Source: Methanobrevibacter sp. TMH8
GTDB lineage: Archaea > Methanobacteriota > Methanobacteria > Methanobacteriales > Methanobacteriaceae
NCBI RefSeq assembly: GCF_020148105.1
Contig: NZ_JAHLZE010000037.1
Coordinates: 1-64,000, forward strand
Direction of reading: 5' to 3'
DNA: 64,000 bases
Each line of letters opens with the position of its first letter. Positions within the stretch are counted from its first letter, which is position 1. This document shows positions 48,880 through 58,438 of this stretch, piece after piece. The notes below the pieces were generated by a model, which ran no database searches, had not been told where the DNA came from, and was given only the letters and a program-made list of their open reading frames with translations. The position numbers and the translations under genes are program-made.

Positions 48880-49525
48880 TTTTCCACCTCATTAATTTAA
48901 ACCCTAAATTTTTATTCTTATTCTAAGGTTTAGATCTTTTTAAATTAGTTTATTTTATTAATTATCCAATATAATTATATTTTTTATACTTATATTAATT
49001 GTATAATTATATTAAATATTTATATTCATTAATAACTTATATTCATTAATAATTCATTAATAAATTTATTAAAATTAGCTATATAATAAAAATCATTAGT
49101 TATTTATTAAAATAAATCATTATTTAATTATTATTTATATTTATAATATTTATATTCATTATTGATATCTGAATTTATTCATTATATTATATCTTAATTT
49201 ATAATTACTATTTATATTTGAAAACTTTTTATGAATACTTTGTTCAATGTAATTCAATGTATAGCTTAAATTATATATGTAAAGAATATGCTTGTAATCA
49301 GAACATTAAATATTTTTTACTTTATAAAATTCCATTTATGTATATACATTGCATTGATTCATTTATATTGAAAATCAATGTTTTCGAATAAGTAAATTCA
49401 TTTAATAAATTTTTTTACTCTGAATTTAATTATCTAGCATAATATTAACTTCATATCTATTATTAAATTTAATAGTTTATAAAGTTTTATATATAGAAAT
49501 AGGGTTGTATGTTCTTTGTTTTCTT
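48880..49525. other. Intergenic region, nothing recognised
   Basis: About 650 bp of AT-rich DNA between arfC and the second pseudomurein-binding gene (same strand). Apart from the ribosome-binding site at 48884-48890, I see no gene, hairpin or repeat. A long leader for the secreted protein is possible. Confidence 0.4.
48884..48890 (-). promoter_or_regulatory. Strong ribosome-binding site for an ATT start
   Basis: GAGGTGG on the minus strand; its GGT ends 6 nt before ATT at 48879. The in-frame region upstream of the ATT reaches a TGA overlapping this site, and no ATG, GTG or TTG is available. Confidence 0.7.
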
Positions 49526-50194
49526 TTAAAATCGCAAAACAGTATATTCAAGTATTAAATCTTTCCCTAATTGGTACCTATTTTTTAATTCAAGATTAAT
49601 GGCATCTTTCATAAAATCAAAACCTTCACCATCAATCAATGTTTTAGCATTTTTCCCTCCAACAACCATTGGAGCTACACATACTCTTATTTCATCAATT
49701 AAGTTTTCTTTTAGCATTGAAAAGTTTAAAGTTGATCCTCCTTCCAACATAAGAGTTTTAATGTTTTTTGAGTAGAGATATTTCATCAATTCTTTTAAGT
49801 TCACAGGACTTTCATTTGAATAAAATATATCAGCCACTTTAGTAAGCTTTTGGCAACGTTCAAAAGCTAAATCGTCTTTTTTTACATAATCTGAAGTTGC
49901 TATGATCGTTTCAGCATCATCATTTAATATTCTGGAGGATAGTGGAGTCCGACATTGATTATCAACTACTACTCTAATAGGGTTGTCTGATTTTTTTGAA
50001 TTTATTTTATGAACTGTTAATCTAGGGTCATCAGCTAACACAGTATTTATACCTACCATTATTCCATCAACCTCTTTTCGAAGTTTATGAACACGTTCTA
50101 AATCTTTTTTCCCAGATATTTCCGAACTTCCAGTCTTTGTAGCTATTTTTCCATCAAGTGTCATAGCTGCATTTAATATTACATGAGGTTTCAT
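49526..50194 (-). CDS. arfC: 2,5-diamino-6-ribosylamino-pyrimidinone 5'-phosphate reductase
   Basis: The archaeal/fungal-type reductase of riboflavin and F420/F0 precursor synthesis (RibD C-terminal family). The 222-aa product has the N-terminal VILNAAMTLDGKIAT, then GIMVGINTVLADDPRLTV, RVVVDNQCRTP and LMLEGGSTLNFSML, all dihydrofolate-reductase-fold landmarks. It lacks the deaminase half, as usual in archaea. The ATG has AGGT 6 nt upstream. It stands alone here. Confidence 0.92.
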   Translation of the reverse strand: MKPHVILNAAMTLDGKIATKTGSSEISGKKDLERVHKLRKEVDGIMVGINTVLADDPRLTVHKINSKKSDNPIRVVVDNQCRTPLSSRILNDDAETIIATSDYVKKDDLAFERCQKLTKVADIFYSNESPVNLKELMKYLYSKNIKTLMLEGGSTLNFSMLKENLIDEIRVCVAPMVVGGKNAKTLIDGEGFDFMKDAINLELKNRYQLGKDLILEYTVLRF

Positions 50195-50640
50195 ATGATG
50201 ACCTAATCTTACAAATTTATAAAATTATTTTTAATCCTTTTCACATATCTCAAGCTATTAAATCATTAAAATATTGTGATTTTTAATTATTTCAATTGAT
50301 TGGATATATTATATATTTAACAATTATTGATTTTTTAAATATAAATAATTATTTTATAATTTATTTATAATTTATTTTATATTTTATTTTAGAATTTATT
50401 TCTTTAATTTTGATCTATATTTCAATAATGTTTTTTAAAAAAGAAATTCATATAATATAATATATAAAATATATTTAATAATTTTTATAATATATTTAAT
50501 AATTATATGTAAAATTTACATAATATAATTAATTTATACATTATATTTAATTCATAAATAATATTATAATTCATAAATAATATTAATAAAATGAAAATAA
50601 TGAAATGAAAATTTTTTAAATCAATTGATCGTGATTTTTT
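50195..50640. other. Divergent intergenic region, nothing recognised
   Basis: AT-rich spacer between arfC and the CMD gene, with short ATATAATATATAAAATATATTTAATAA-like pieces. It must hold promoters in both directions, but none is distinct. No gene is seen. Confidence 0.4.
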
Positions 50641-51036
50641 ATGGATAATCGTTATAAAAAAGGAATGGAAATACTAAAAATAACTAATAAAGGTGCTATT
50701 GAAGACCTTTTTGAAGGTTTAGAGGACATTGCTCCTGACCTTGGAAGGTTTGTAGTCGAATTCCCTTACTCTGAAATTTATACAAGAGAAACTGTTGATT
50801 TAAAAACTAGGGAATTGGCAACAGTAGCTGCTCTTACTGCTATGGGAACAGCTGAGGCTCAATTAGAAGATCATATTAATGCTGCTTTAAATGTTGATAA
50901 TAGTCCTGAAGAGATAGTTGAAATAATAATGCAAATGTCTGCTTATGCAGGATTTCCAGCAGCTATTAATGGGGTTATGTCAGCTAAGAAAGTTTTTAAA
51001 AAGAAAAATTTACTTCCACTTAAATCAAAAGAATGA
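50641..51036 (+). CDS. Carboxymuconolactone decarboxylase-like protein
   Basis: The 131-aa all-helical product matches the CMD family: RELATVAALTAMGTAEAQL, then DHINAALNVDNSPEEIVEII and YAGFPAAINGV. It lacks the CxxC that defines AhpD-type thiol peroxidase members, so it is a gamma-CMD-like protein of unknown substrate. It lies 23 bp before cbiC on the same strand and hemL follows, so it is likely the first gene of a tetrapyrrole-linked operon. Whether it acts in that pathway is unknown. Confidence 0.85.
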   Translation: MDNRYKKGMEILKITNKGAIEDLFEGLEDIAPDLGRFVVEFPYSEIYTRETVDLKTRELATVAALTAMGTAEAQLEDHINAALNVDNSPEEIVEIIMQMSAYAGFPAAINGVMSAKKVFKKKNLLPLKSKE

Positions 51037-51059
51037 TTTTTGTTTTAACATGTGATAAT

Positions 51060-51686
51060 ATGTTTATGGGCGCATCTACTAAGCAAGGATATGATATAGC
51101 TAATAAAAGCCGAGAAATTGTCAGATCTTTAATAAAAAATGATATTGGTGGACTTTCTCCAGCAGAACAAGATATTGTAGAAAGAATTGTTCATTCTACA
51201 GCTGATCCCGAATATGCTAAACTAGTATCAATAAGTTCTGATTTTGTTGAAAATAGCTTAAAGGCATTGAAGAATAATGAAAATATATTAACTGATATTA
51301 ATATGGTTAAATCAGGAATTACTCAATATGAAGGTAATGTAGATTGTTACATTAAAAATCAGGAAGTAATTGATTTAGCTAAAAATCAAAAAATTACAAG
51401 AGCCGCAGCAGCTATCCAATTTGCAGCTGATAATGATTTTAAAGGAATTATAGCTGTTGGTAATGCACCTACTGCACTTTACAAAGCTATTGAATTATAT
51501 GAATTAGGCGAACTTGACATTGCTTCTATTGTTGGTGTTCCAGTTGGATTTGTTGGAGCTGCAGATTCAAAACAAGCTTTAAAAAGCACATCAATTCCAA
51601 ATATTATTACAGAAGGGCCTAAAGGAGGAACTCCTGTAGCTGTAGCTTGTGTAAATTCTCTTATTCAAACTATGAAAAAAGATTAG
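51060..51686 (+). CDS. cbiC: Cobalt-precorrin-8 methylmutase
   Basis: CbiC moves the methyl group from C-11 to C-12, giving cobyrinate. The 208-aa product contains SREIVRSLI, DIVERIVHSTADPEYAKL with the catalytic His, VKSGITQ, and AVGNAPTALYKAIEL, then VGVPVGFVGAADSK. I use the ATG at 51060 (MFMGASTKQGYDIANKS), with GTGAT placed 6 nt upstream, rather than the earlier ATG at 51033 that overlaps the preceding stop. It is part of the CMD-cbiC-hemL cluster. Confidence 0.93.
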   Translation: MFMGASTKQGYDIANKSREIVRSLIKNDIGGLSPAEQDIVERIVHSTADPEYAKLVSISSDFVENSLKALKNNENILTDINMVKSGITQYEGNVDCYIKNQEVIDLAKNQKITRAAAAIQFAADNDFKGIIAVGNAPTALYKAIELYELGELDIASIVGVPVGFVGAADSKQALKSTSIPNIITEGPKGGTPVAVACVNSLIQTMKKD

Positions 51687-51849
51687 TCTTATAAACATTT
51701 ATCTTATAAAATTTTATAAGATTTTTATAAGATTAGTAATGATTAGTTATTACTAGTCACTATTAATTACTACTAATTACTACTAATTGTAAATAATTAC
51801 TACCAATTAGTAATATCAATAATATTTATTAAAATTATATGGAGATATC

Positions 51850-53112
51850 ATGAATTCTAAAGAATTATTTGAAGAATCTAAAAAATATTTGCCTGGTGGA
51901 GTTGATTCGCCTGTAAGATCATTTGAACCTTATCCTTTTTTTGTAGAAAAAGCAGAAGGATCTCATTTATGGGATGTTGAAGGAAATGATTATATTGATC
52001 ATTGTTTAGGTTATGGCCCTTTAATATTAGGACATGGAAATTCATTGGTTCGAGAAAATGTATTTAAACAAATTGAAAATGGAACTACATATGGAGCACC
52101 AACTGAAAATGAAATCAAATTAGCTAAAATGGTTATAGATAGAGTTCCTGCTGCTGAAATGGTTAGATTTGTTAATTCTGGAACTGAAGCTACAATGAGT
52201 GCAATACGTTTAGCCAGAGGTTTTACTGGTAAAAATAAGATTGTTAAATTTGAAGGTAGCTATCATGGTGCACACGATTATGTTCTTGTAAAATCAGGTT
52301 CTGGAGCAGCTACTCTTCCAGATTCTCTTGGAATTCCTGAAGATACTACTAAAAACACTCTTAGTTGTCCTTTCAATGATGAAGAAGCTATCACTAAATT
52401 GATAGCTGATGAAAAAGATGAAATAGCTGCTATTATTGTGGAACCAGTTATGGGGAATATTGGTTGTGTTGAACCAAATGAAGGTTATTTAAAATTTTTA
52501 AGAGAAATTACAGAAGAAAATAATATAATTCTTATTTTTGATGAAGTGATAACTGGTTTTAGATTATCTCGTGGAGGTGCTCAAACTTATTATTCTGTTA
52601 CTCCAGATTTAGTTACCATGGGTAAAATTATTGGTGGAGGATTCCCAATGGGTGCTTTTGCAGGAAAAAAAGAAATTATGAGTATGATAGCTCCACAGGG
52701 AAATGTTTATCAAGCTGGAACTTTTAATGGAAATCCTGTTTCTGTATCTGCAGGAATTTCTACTTTAAATCAATTGGATCAAGAGTTTTATAGGGATTTA
52801 AATAAAAAAGGAAATTATTTAAGAGATGAGATATCTAAAATAGTTGAAAAATTAGATTTAAATATTCAACCAGTTGGTTTAGCTTCAATGTTTCAGATAT
52901 ATTTCAATCCAGAAAAAGTAACTAACTATGAAATAGCTAAAAAATCAGATACTGATAGATTTTCGACTTATTTTCATGAATTGATGAAAAACGGAGTATT
53001 TATTCCTCCAAGCCAATTTGAATGTAATTTTTTATCTTCTTCTCATAATGATGAAGATTTAGAAAAATTGATAATAGCTATTGAAGATTCTTTAAAAATA
53101 GCTTGGAAATAA
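51850..53112 (+). CDS. hemL: Glutamate-1-semialdehyde 2,1-aminomutase
   Basis: A PLP enzyme that makes 5-aminolevulinate, the first committed tetrapyrrole precursor for cobamide and F430. The 420-aa protein has [57 protein letters not shown] and the PLP lysine K259 in [16 protein letters not shown]. The length is typical. GGAGAT precedes the ATG. It follows cbiC by about 160 bp, linking early and late cobamide steps. Confidence 0.95.
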   Translation: MNSKELFEESKKYLPGGVDSPVRSFEPYPFFVEKAEGSHLWDVEGNDYIDHCLGYGPLILGHGNSLVRENVFKQIENGTTYGAPTENEIKLAKMVIDRVPAAEMVRFVNSGTEATMSAIRLARGFTGKNKIVKFEGSYHGAHDYVLVKSGSGAATLPDSLGIPEDTTKNTLSCPFNDEEAITKLIADEKDEIAAIIVEPVMGNIGCVEPNEGYLKFLREITEENNIILIFDEVITGFRLSRGGAQTYYSVTPDLVTMGKIIGGGFPMGAFAGKKEIMSMIAPQGNVYQAGTFNGNPVSVSAGISTLNQLDQEFYRDLNKKGNYLRDEISKIVEKLDLNIQPVGLASMFQIYFNPEKVTNYEIAKKSDTDRFSTYFHELMKNGVFIPPSQFECNFLSSSHNDEDLEKLIIAIEDSLKIAWK

Positions 53113-53243
53113 TTGTAAAAATCAGTAATAGTATATTTAGAATTAAATATATTAAAAATAGATTATTAAAAATAGAATTTCTTTTTTTTTTTAAATTGAA
53201 AATTAAAGATATAAATTAAAATTTAGATATTAAAATTAAAATT

Positions 53244-53280
53244 TAAAGTTAAGAATAACCTAAAGGTTAATCTAACTTTA
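53244..53280 (-). terminator. Long hairpin after the first DUF4012-like gene
   Basis: Positions 53244-53261 and 53264-53280 pair almost fully, with one mismatch, one bulged A and a 2-nt loop. The core is TAACCT/AGGTTA. On the minus strand AAATTTTAATTTT follows. It lies 16 bp past the stop at 53296, and could also act for hemL from the other side. Confidence 0.6.
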
Positions 53281-53295
53281 TAATTGAATTTATTT

Positions 53296-54015
53296 TTATC
53301 CAATAATGGATCCAAGACCTTTTGAAGCCATTAAGCTAACAAAGGATCCTTGAGGAACCATTACGATGTTTCCTTTTGAGAATTGATCTAAAGCAGCTTG
53401 TACCATTGCATTACGGGTTGTTGGATTATTAGCTGCTGTTGAGAGAGCTGAAGCAAGTGCCATTACTGCTTGTCCACGAGTCATGTTTCCACCATGTAAT
53501 TGGTCGTTTTCTCTTACAAGATCAACTGCACTAATATTAGCTTCTTTTCCATCTACTTTAATTGGTCCAGCAGCTGCTATAACTGCATCTAATCCTTCTG
53601 TATTAACTGCTACAACTGCATCTGGTGTGAAATTTGTGTTGGCTTCTACAATTTCTTTTGCATATTCCATTCCTTGCTCTGTATCATTACTCCATAGGGA
53701 ATCGTGAAGCAGTAGCTTAGATCCTGCACCTTGAGCTTGCGCTTCGGCAGGTTCTGCTTGAGTAGGATGCCTCATTCCATGTGGATATACTGGAGTATAA
53801 TTAGCTATACTTCCATTTTTCATTTCAACTACAAATGCCATATCTACAGCACCCATACCTGGTCTTTTTTCACCTTCATCAACAGCTAATACTAGAATAC
53901 TTTTATCTCCTTGAGCTAAGTTAGGGCCTCCTAAAAAAGTTCCCCAAACTATAGCAAGTACTCCAATAGCTGCTACAACCATAATTAATATAATAAGTTT
54001 ATTTCTTCTTTCCAT
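53296..54015 (-). CDS. Membrane-anchored DUF4012-like protein 1
   Basis: The 239-aa protein has an N-terminal anchor (residues 6-28, IILIMVVAAIGVLAIVWGTF). Its external domain reads ILVLAVDEGEKRPGMGAVDM, VYPHGMRHPTQ, LLLHDSLWSN, AVVAVNTEGLDAVI and MVPQGSFVSLMASKGL. It looks like the DUF4012 / LytR-CpsA-Psr-like superfamily, some members of which transfer polyprenyl-linked polymers to cell walls; this is inference by analogy. A paralogue lies at 57205. The start has AGGT 6 nt before the ATG. Confidence 0.65.
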   Translation of the reverse strand: MERRNKLIILIMVVAAIGVLAIVWGTFLGGPNLAQGDKSILVLAVDEGEKRPGMGAVDMAFVVEMKNGSIANYTPVYPHGMRHPTQAEPAEAQAQGAGSKLLLHDSLWSNDTEQGMEYAKEIVEANTNFTPDAVVAVNTEGLDAVIAAAGPIKVDGKEANISAVDLVRENDQLHGGNMTRGQAVMALASALSTAANNPTTRNAMVQAALDQFSKGNIVMVPQGSFVSLMASKGLGSIIG

Positions 54016-54763
54016 GTTACCACCTACTTAAAATAGTAAATTTAAAATTGCTTTTTTTTGATTAGTTTTTTTTTATTTTTTTATTTTTAATTTGCTCTAC
54101 AATTTCCACTTTGTAATTTAATTATAAATATACAAAAGAAAATTGGTTAATAGGATAAATAACTTATTTCCCATATTTTTAAAAATAAACTATCTTAAAA
54201 GTAGTTATTAATTGATTAAGTAATAATAAATAATTTGATATAAATACTAATAATGAATCATATAATTTTTTATTATATCATACTATAAGTAATCTTATTA
54301 TCTACTAATATTACTTATCCATTATTTATTTGTTTTCATTAAATATAACCTTTTCTATTAATATATAAAATTAGATATTTTTTGTTTTTTATTTTCATAA
54401 CTATAATTTTAATAATAACATTTGATTTTTAGACAATTTATACTTTATTTCTTGAAATAAACGTTGTTCTTTCTTTTTTACATTATTTTTTTATTTAAAT
54501 ATTTTTTTCTGCTATTTAATTTTTGAATATTTTCTAAATTATAGATTTATAGTTATAAATTATTTACATTATTATTTAATTGTTAATTATTGTTAGAATT
54601 AATAAAATAGATTAATTTTAAAATTTATTATATTCAAAAATTTACTATTTTTTTGAAAAATATTAAATTTTGAAATTATAATATTTGAAAATTTTTAAAA
54701 TTCTAAAATCTTAAGTTATTAAATTCTATAATTATAAAAATAATAAAAAAGATATAAATAGAT
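54016..54763. other. Divergent intergenic region, nothing recognised
   Basis: About 750 bp between the first DUF4012-like gene and mtxX. It is strongly A/T, with T-rich stretches at 54050-54085 and 54440-54500. I find no gene, palindrome or repeat array. mtxX has no ribosome-binding site, so a promoter within about 40 bp of 54764 is likely if it is leaderless. Confidence 0.4.
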
Positions 54764-55648
54764 ATGGTGAATTTATTAATAGGTTGTGGTGAGAATAAAA
54801 ATGCTCTATTAGCAGCAGAATTATTAAATAGGGACGAAAATTTCAATATTGAATTAGCTAAGTCTGATGAAGAGTTAATTCAAGGTTTAAAAAGTGAAAA
54901 ATTCGATGCTATTATAAGAGGGTCCTTAAAATCTTTTAATATTTTAAAAAATCTAAAAGAATTAAATATGAATGCTACAAATAGTTTGACTGATTTGAAT
55001 AGTTCAAATGATTCTAATAGTTTAAATGGTTCAAATAATTTGAATAATTTGAATGGTTTAAACGATTTAAATGAAACTGATAAATCAGATGAAAAAATAA
55101 ATAAACCAATATATAGAGCTAGTTATATTAAAGCTAATACCAGTGAAAACCAAGAGTTTTTACTTGGACCCGTAGGTATTGATGAAGGAGATAGTATTGA
55201 TGAAAAATTGAATTTAGCTATTTATGCAGCTGAATTCATGAATAAAATTGATAAAGTTCCTAAAATAGCTATTTTAGCTGATGGAAGAAAAGAAGATTTG
55301 GGAAGAAGCTCAACTATTGATAAATCAATTGAAGAAAGTGAAGAACTTGTAGAAAAAATTGAAAATTCACTTTTGAATCTAGAATTTCTTTCAGATTTTT
55401 CTGTGAAAAATTATTATATATTAATAGAAAAAGCTGTTAAAGAAGGGAATAATATTATCATTGCTCCTGATGGAATCATAGGCAATATAATATTTAGAAG
55501 TCTTGTTCTTTTAAGTTCATGGGAAAGTTATGGTGCAATTGCTCTTGGAATGGATAAAATATTCATAGATACTAGTCGTGATCAAACAAAAGAAGGATAT
55601 ATTCGTGCATTGAAGTTTGCACAGAGTTTAGTCAATAAAAGTTTATAA
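54764..55648 (+). CDS. mtxX: MtxX / methanogenesis marker protein 4
   Basis: A methanogen-specific protein related to phosphate acyltransferases, once proposed as a methyltransferase subunit; its reaction is not proven. The 294-aa product contains YRASYIKANTSENQEFLLGP, VGIDEGDSIDEKL, PKIAILADGRKEDLGRSS, IIIAPDGIIGNI and the C-terminal FIDTSRDQTKEGYIRAL. Residues about 68-106 are an inserted low-complexity stretch (NSLNGSNNLNNLNGLND). No ribosome-binding site is visible. Confidence 0.78.
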   Translation: MVNLLIGCGENKNALLAAELLNRDENFNIELAKSDEELIQGLKSEKFDAIIRGSLKSFNILKNLKELNMNATNSLTDLNSSNDSNSLNGSNNLNNLNGLNDLNETDKSDEKINKPIYRASYIKANTSENQEFLLGPVGIDEGDSIDEKLNLAIYAAEFMNKIDKVPKIAILADGRKEDLGRSSTIDKSIEESEELVEKIENSLLNLEFLSDFSVKNYYILIEKAVKEGNNIIIAPDGIIGNIIFRSLVLLSSWESYGAIALGMDKIFIDTSRDQTKEGYIRALKFAQSLVNKSL

Positions 55649-56112
55649 ACTCTTAATTTTTATAATTTAGAAAAATATTTATGAATATTTAAGTTTATAT
55701 GCTAACATATACTTATATAAAATAGGATGTTAAAATAATTAAAATAATCATAATAATGTAATCTAATATAAATCTAATATAGATTATCATATATTATTAA
55801 TTAAATTTATAAATATTATTTTTATAATCATTTAAAATATAATCATATAAATTTTATAAATATAATTTTATAATCGTTTGGAATATAATTATTTAAAATA
55901 TAATCATATAAATTTTATAGATATAATTATAATCGTTTGGAATATAATCATTTAAAATATAATCATATAAATTTTATAAATATAATTTTATAATTATAAA
56001 TTATTGTAAAATATAAATTATTTTAAAATTATTTAAATTAATTGTAAAATTGTTTTAAAAAATTAATTATTATAAGAAATTACATAAATTAAAATATTTT
56101 AAGGAGAAAATA
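55649..56112 (+). repeat. Intergenic tandem repeat of about 60 bp, three copies
   Basis: The unit includes TTTAAAATATAATCATATAA and ATCGTTTGGAATATAAT. Copies of the TTTAAAATATAATC part begin at 55831, 55892 and 55951, giving periods of 61 and 59 bp; the block spans about 55821-55995. It lies between mtxX and uppS. The rest of the gap is A/T with an AAGGAG site before uppS. No gene is seen. Confidence 0.75.
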
Positions 56113-56880
56113 ATGGATATACTGAAACCAATCTATCAACTATATGAATGGCGGATTTCAAGAGGATTGGATCCAAATAGTATGCCTAAACACATAGCTA
56201 TTATCATGGATGGTAATAGAAGATATTCTCGTGTTCAGGGAAATATAAATGTTATTAAAGGGCATGAAATTGGAGTAGATACACTTGAAAAAGTTCTTGA
56301 TTGGAGTATTGATCTTGGAATTGAGATAGTAACTGCTTATGCTTTTTCAACTGAGAATTTTAATCGACCAGCTGAAGAAGTTGAAGGTTTGATGAATTTA
56401 TTTGTAAAAAACTTTAAAAGAATTGTTTCTCATGAAAAAATTCATAAAAATGAAGTAAAAGTTAAAGTAGTTGGTAGACTTGATCTTTTACCCGAAACCG
56501 TTAGGGAAGCTATTTTAGAAGCAGAAGAATCAACTGCACATTATAATAAAAAATTATTTAATTTAGCTATTGGTTATGATGGTCGTCTTGAAATAGTAGA
56601 TGCTATAAAAAAGATAGCTAAAGATGTTAAAGATGGAAAAATTACTGAAGATCAAATTGATGAAAAATTAGTAAGTGATAACCTTTATACTGCAGGACTT
56701 GAAGACCCTAACTTAATTATTCGTACTAGTGGTGAAGAACGTCTTAGTGGGTTCCTTTTATGGCAATCTTCATATTCTGAACTTTATTTTTGTGATAGTT
56801 TATGGCCTGAACTAAGAAAAGTTGACTTTTTAAGAGCTATTCGTGATTATCAACAAAGAGAAAGAAGATATGGGGTTTAA
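56113..56880 (+). CDS. uppS: Cis-prenyltransferase (polyprenyl diphosphate synthase)
   Basis: Makes the long Z-polyprenyl diphosphate that becomes the lipid carrier for pseudomurein precursors and glycans. The 255-aa protein has [17 protein letters not shown], with the catalytic Asp of the MDGNRR motif, then [25 protein letters not shown] and the C-terminal [20 protein letters not shown]. The GxxRLSxFLLWQ segment is diagnostic. AAGGAG precedes the ATG. It is flanked at a distance by two DUF4012-like genes. Confidence 0.94.
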   Translation: MDILKPIYQLYEWRISRGLDPNSMPKHIAIIMDGNRRYSRVQGNINVIKGHEIGVDTLEKVLDWSIDLGIEIVTAYAFSTENFNRPAEEVEGLMNLFVKNFKRIVSHEKIHKNEVKVKVVGRLDLLPETVREAILEAEESTAHYNKKLFNLAIGYDGRLEIVDAIKKIAKDVKDGKITEDQIDEKLVSDNLYTAGLEDPNLIIRTSGEERLSGFLLWQSSYSELYFCDSLWPELRKVDFLRAIRDYQQRERRYGV

Positions 56881-57004
56881 TTTAGTCATATTTTGAATTA
56901 ATTTAATATTAACTAATACAATATTAATTCTATAAAGATCTTTGAATATTATCATAGATCCAAATTTTATTTTAATAATATTATTTAAATAAAAATAAAT
57001 GAAT

Positions 57005-57038
57005 AAAAGGTTAAATTGATTTTATTAACCTTTTTTAT
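57005..57038 (+). terminator. Terminator after uppS
   Basis: Perfect 10-bp arms AAAAGGTTAA (57005-57014) and TTAACCTTTT (57025-57034) with a 10-nt loop, followed by TT. It lies 124 bp past the uppS stop. The rest of 56881-57204 is T-rich on the + strand, ending in repeated TTTATTTTATT and TGTTT pieces; a 64-codon Phe-rich open frame there (57057-57251) is not credible. Confidence 0.7.
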
Positions 57039-57204
57039 ATATTTATTCATTTTTATGTGTTTATTTTATTTTTAAGTATTTGTTTTATTCTTTTATGTTC
57101 GTTTTGTTTTTTTAGTTTGTTTATTTATTGTGATTTGTTTGTTTTGTTATTGTATATTTGTTTTATTTTTATAGGTTTATTTTATTTTTCTATGTTTATG
57201 TATT

Positions 57205-57963
57205 CTAACTTGTTAGAGATTCAAGACCTTTTGAAGCTAATAAACCCATAAAAGATCCTTGAGGCTCCATGATTATTGTTCCTTTATTATATTCATCTAA
57301 AGCAGCCTTAATCATTGTATTCTTTTTTGAAGGGTCTGTTGCAGCTTGTGTAATAGCTTTTATTAATACCATTACTGCATCTCCTCTTGACATTGTTCCT
57401 TTACTGTTACTACTACCTTTATAACCTGAATAATTGTCATTTTCTCTTATAATGCTTGTTGAATCAAGATCAGAAACTTCTCCATTAACTTTAAATGGTC
57501 TAATTGAATCTAAAATTGCATCTAATCCCACATTTGTGACTGCTACTACTGCATCAGCTTTTACTCCAGTTTCTGCAGCTACTGTTTCTTTTGCATATTC
57601 CATACCTTGCCTTACATCTCGATCATATTCTGGAGTTCCTTCTTTATGGTTGGACCATAATGAATCATGAAGTCGCATTGTACCTGAATATATGTTGTTT
57701 GGAGCAGGTTGTGTAGGGTGTCTCATTTGTCCAGGATATACAGGTTCATATTTTTTTATTTCACCATTTTGCATATATATCAAAAATGCCATATCCAAAC
57801 CACCTAAACCTGGTTGTTCACCTTTGTCAACACCTAATACTAAAATTGTCCTGTTTCCATCATTTAAGTTAGGACCTCCTAAAAAAGTTCCCCATGCCAA
57901 AGCAAGTATCCCAATACCAGCTACAATCAGGATTGCTATAATAAGTTTATTTTTCCTTTCCAT
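57205..57963 (-). CDS. Membrane-anchored DUF4012-like protein 2
   Basis: The 252-aa paralogue of the protein at 53296. It has the anchor IIAILIVAGIGILALAWGTF (residues 8-27). Conserved pieces are ILVLGVDKGEQPGLGGLDMA, VYPGQMRHPTQ, LHDSLWSNHKEG, GMEYAKETV, AVVAVTNVGLDAI and MEPQGSFMGLLASKGL. The shared GGPNLxxGxxxILVLxVD junction suggests recent duplication. The family assignment carries the same caveat as for the first copy. It has a GGCTGAG-like ribosome-binding site. Confidence 0.65.
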   Translation of the reverse strand: MERKNKLIIAILIVAGIGILALAWGTFLGGPNLNDGNRTILVLGVDKGEQPGLGGLDMAFLIYMQNGEIKKYEPVYPGQMRHPTQPAPNNIYSGTMRLHDSLWSNHKEGTPEYDRDVRQGMEYAKETVAAETGVKADAVVAVTNVGLDAILDSIRPFKVNGEVSDLDSTSIIRENDNYSGYKGSSNSKGTMSRGDAVMVLIKAITQAATDPSKKNTMIKAALDEYNKGTIIMEPQGSFMGLLASKGLESLTS

Positions 57964-58087
57964 GTTATCTCAGCCCATTAAAATAGTAAAATTTTAAAAT
58001 CATTCTTTTTTGTTTAGTTATTTTTTATTTTTTATTTTTTATTTTTTTCTTTATTTTATTTTATCTATTTTTTCTATTTTTTATTTT

Positions 58088-58438
58088 TCATTCATTATGT
58101 TGAACTAGAACAATATTAACTCCATTAGGGTCTTTGAATAGTGCCATAGACCCTACTGTTATTTCAATAGGTTCCATTTCAAATTTAATTCCTTTATTTT
58201 TAAGCATTTCAACTTCAGTATCCATATCTTCAACATCCATGCCTACAGAATAAAGACCAATATCAAATGATTCGTTTTCTATTAATTCTATTAGGGTATC
58301 TCCTTCACCTTTTAATAAAGTGATTTTCCCCTGAGGAAGATTATATTCACTATCTATTTCAAAACCTAATTTATCTTTGTAAAAGTGTACTGATTCTTCC
58401 ATATCTTTAACTATCATTGTACTGTACTTTATTTTCAT
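58088..58438 (-). CDS. VOC (glyoxalase/bleomycin-resistance) family protein
   Basis: The 116-aa protein has two beta-alpha-beta-beta-beta units, with [20 protein letters not shown] at the start and [14 protein letters not shown] at the end. This is the VOC superfamily of metal-dependent lyases, dioxygenases and binding proteins. A terminal glutamate-type metal ligand is not obvious, so the activity is uncertain. The ATG has GTGATAAA spacing. It is a lone gene. Confidence 0.88.
   Translation of the reverse strand: MKIKYSTMIVKDMEESVHFYKDKLGFEIDSEYNLPQGKITLLKGEGDTLIELIENESFDIGLYSVGMDVEDMDTEVEMLKNKGIKFEMEPIEITVGSMALFKDPNGVNIVLVQHNE

Noticed and set aside
57057-57251. 64-codon Phe/Leu/Cys-rich open frame
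   Set aside because: Translation of a T-rich terminator region that overlaps the end of the DUF4012-like gene; no ribosome-binding site.
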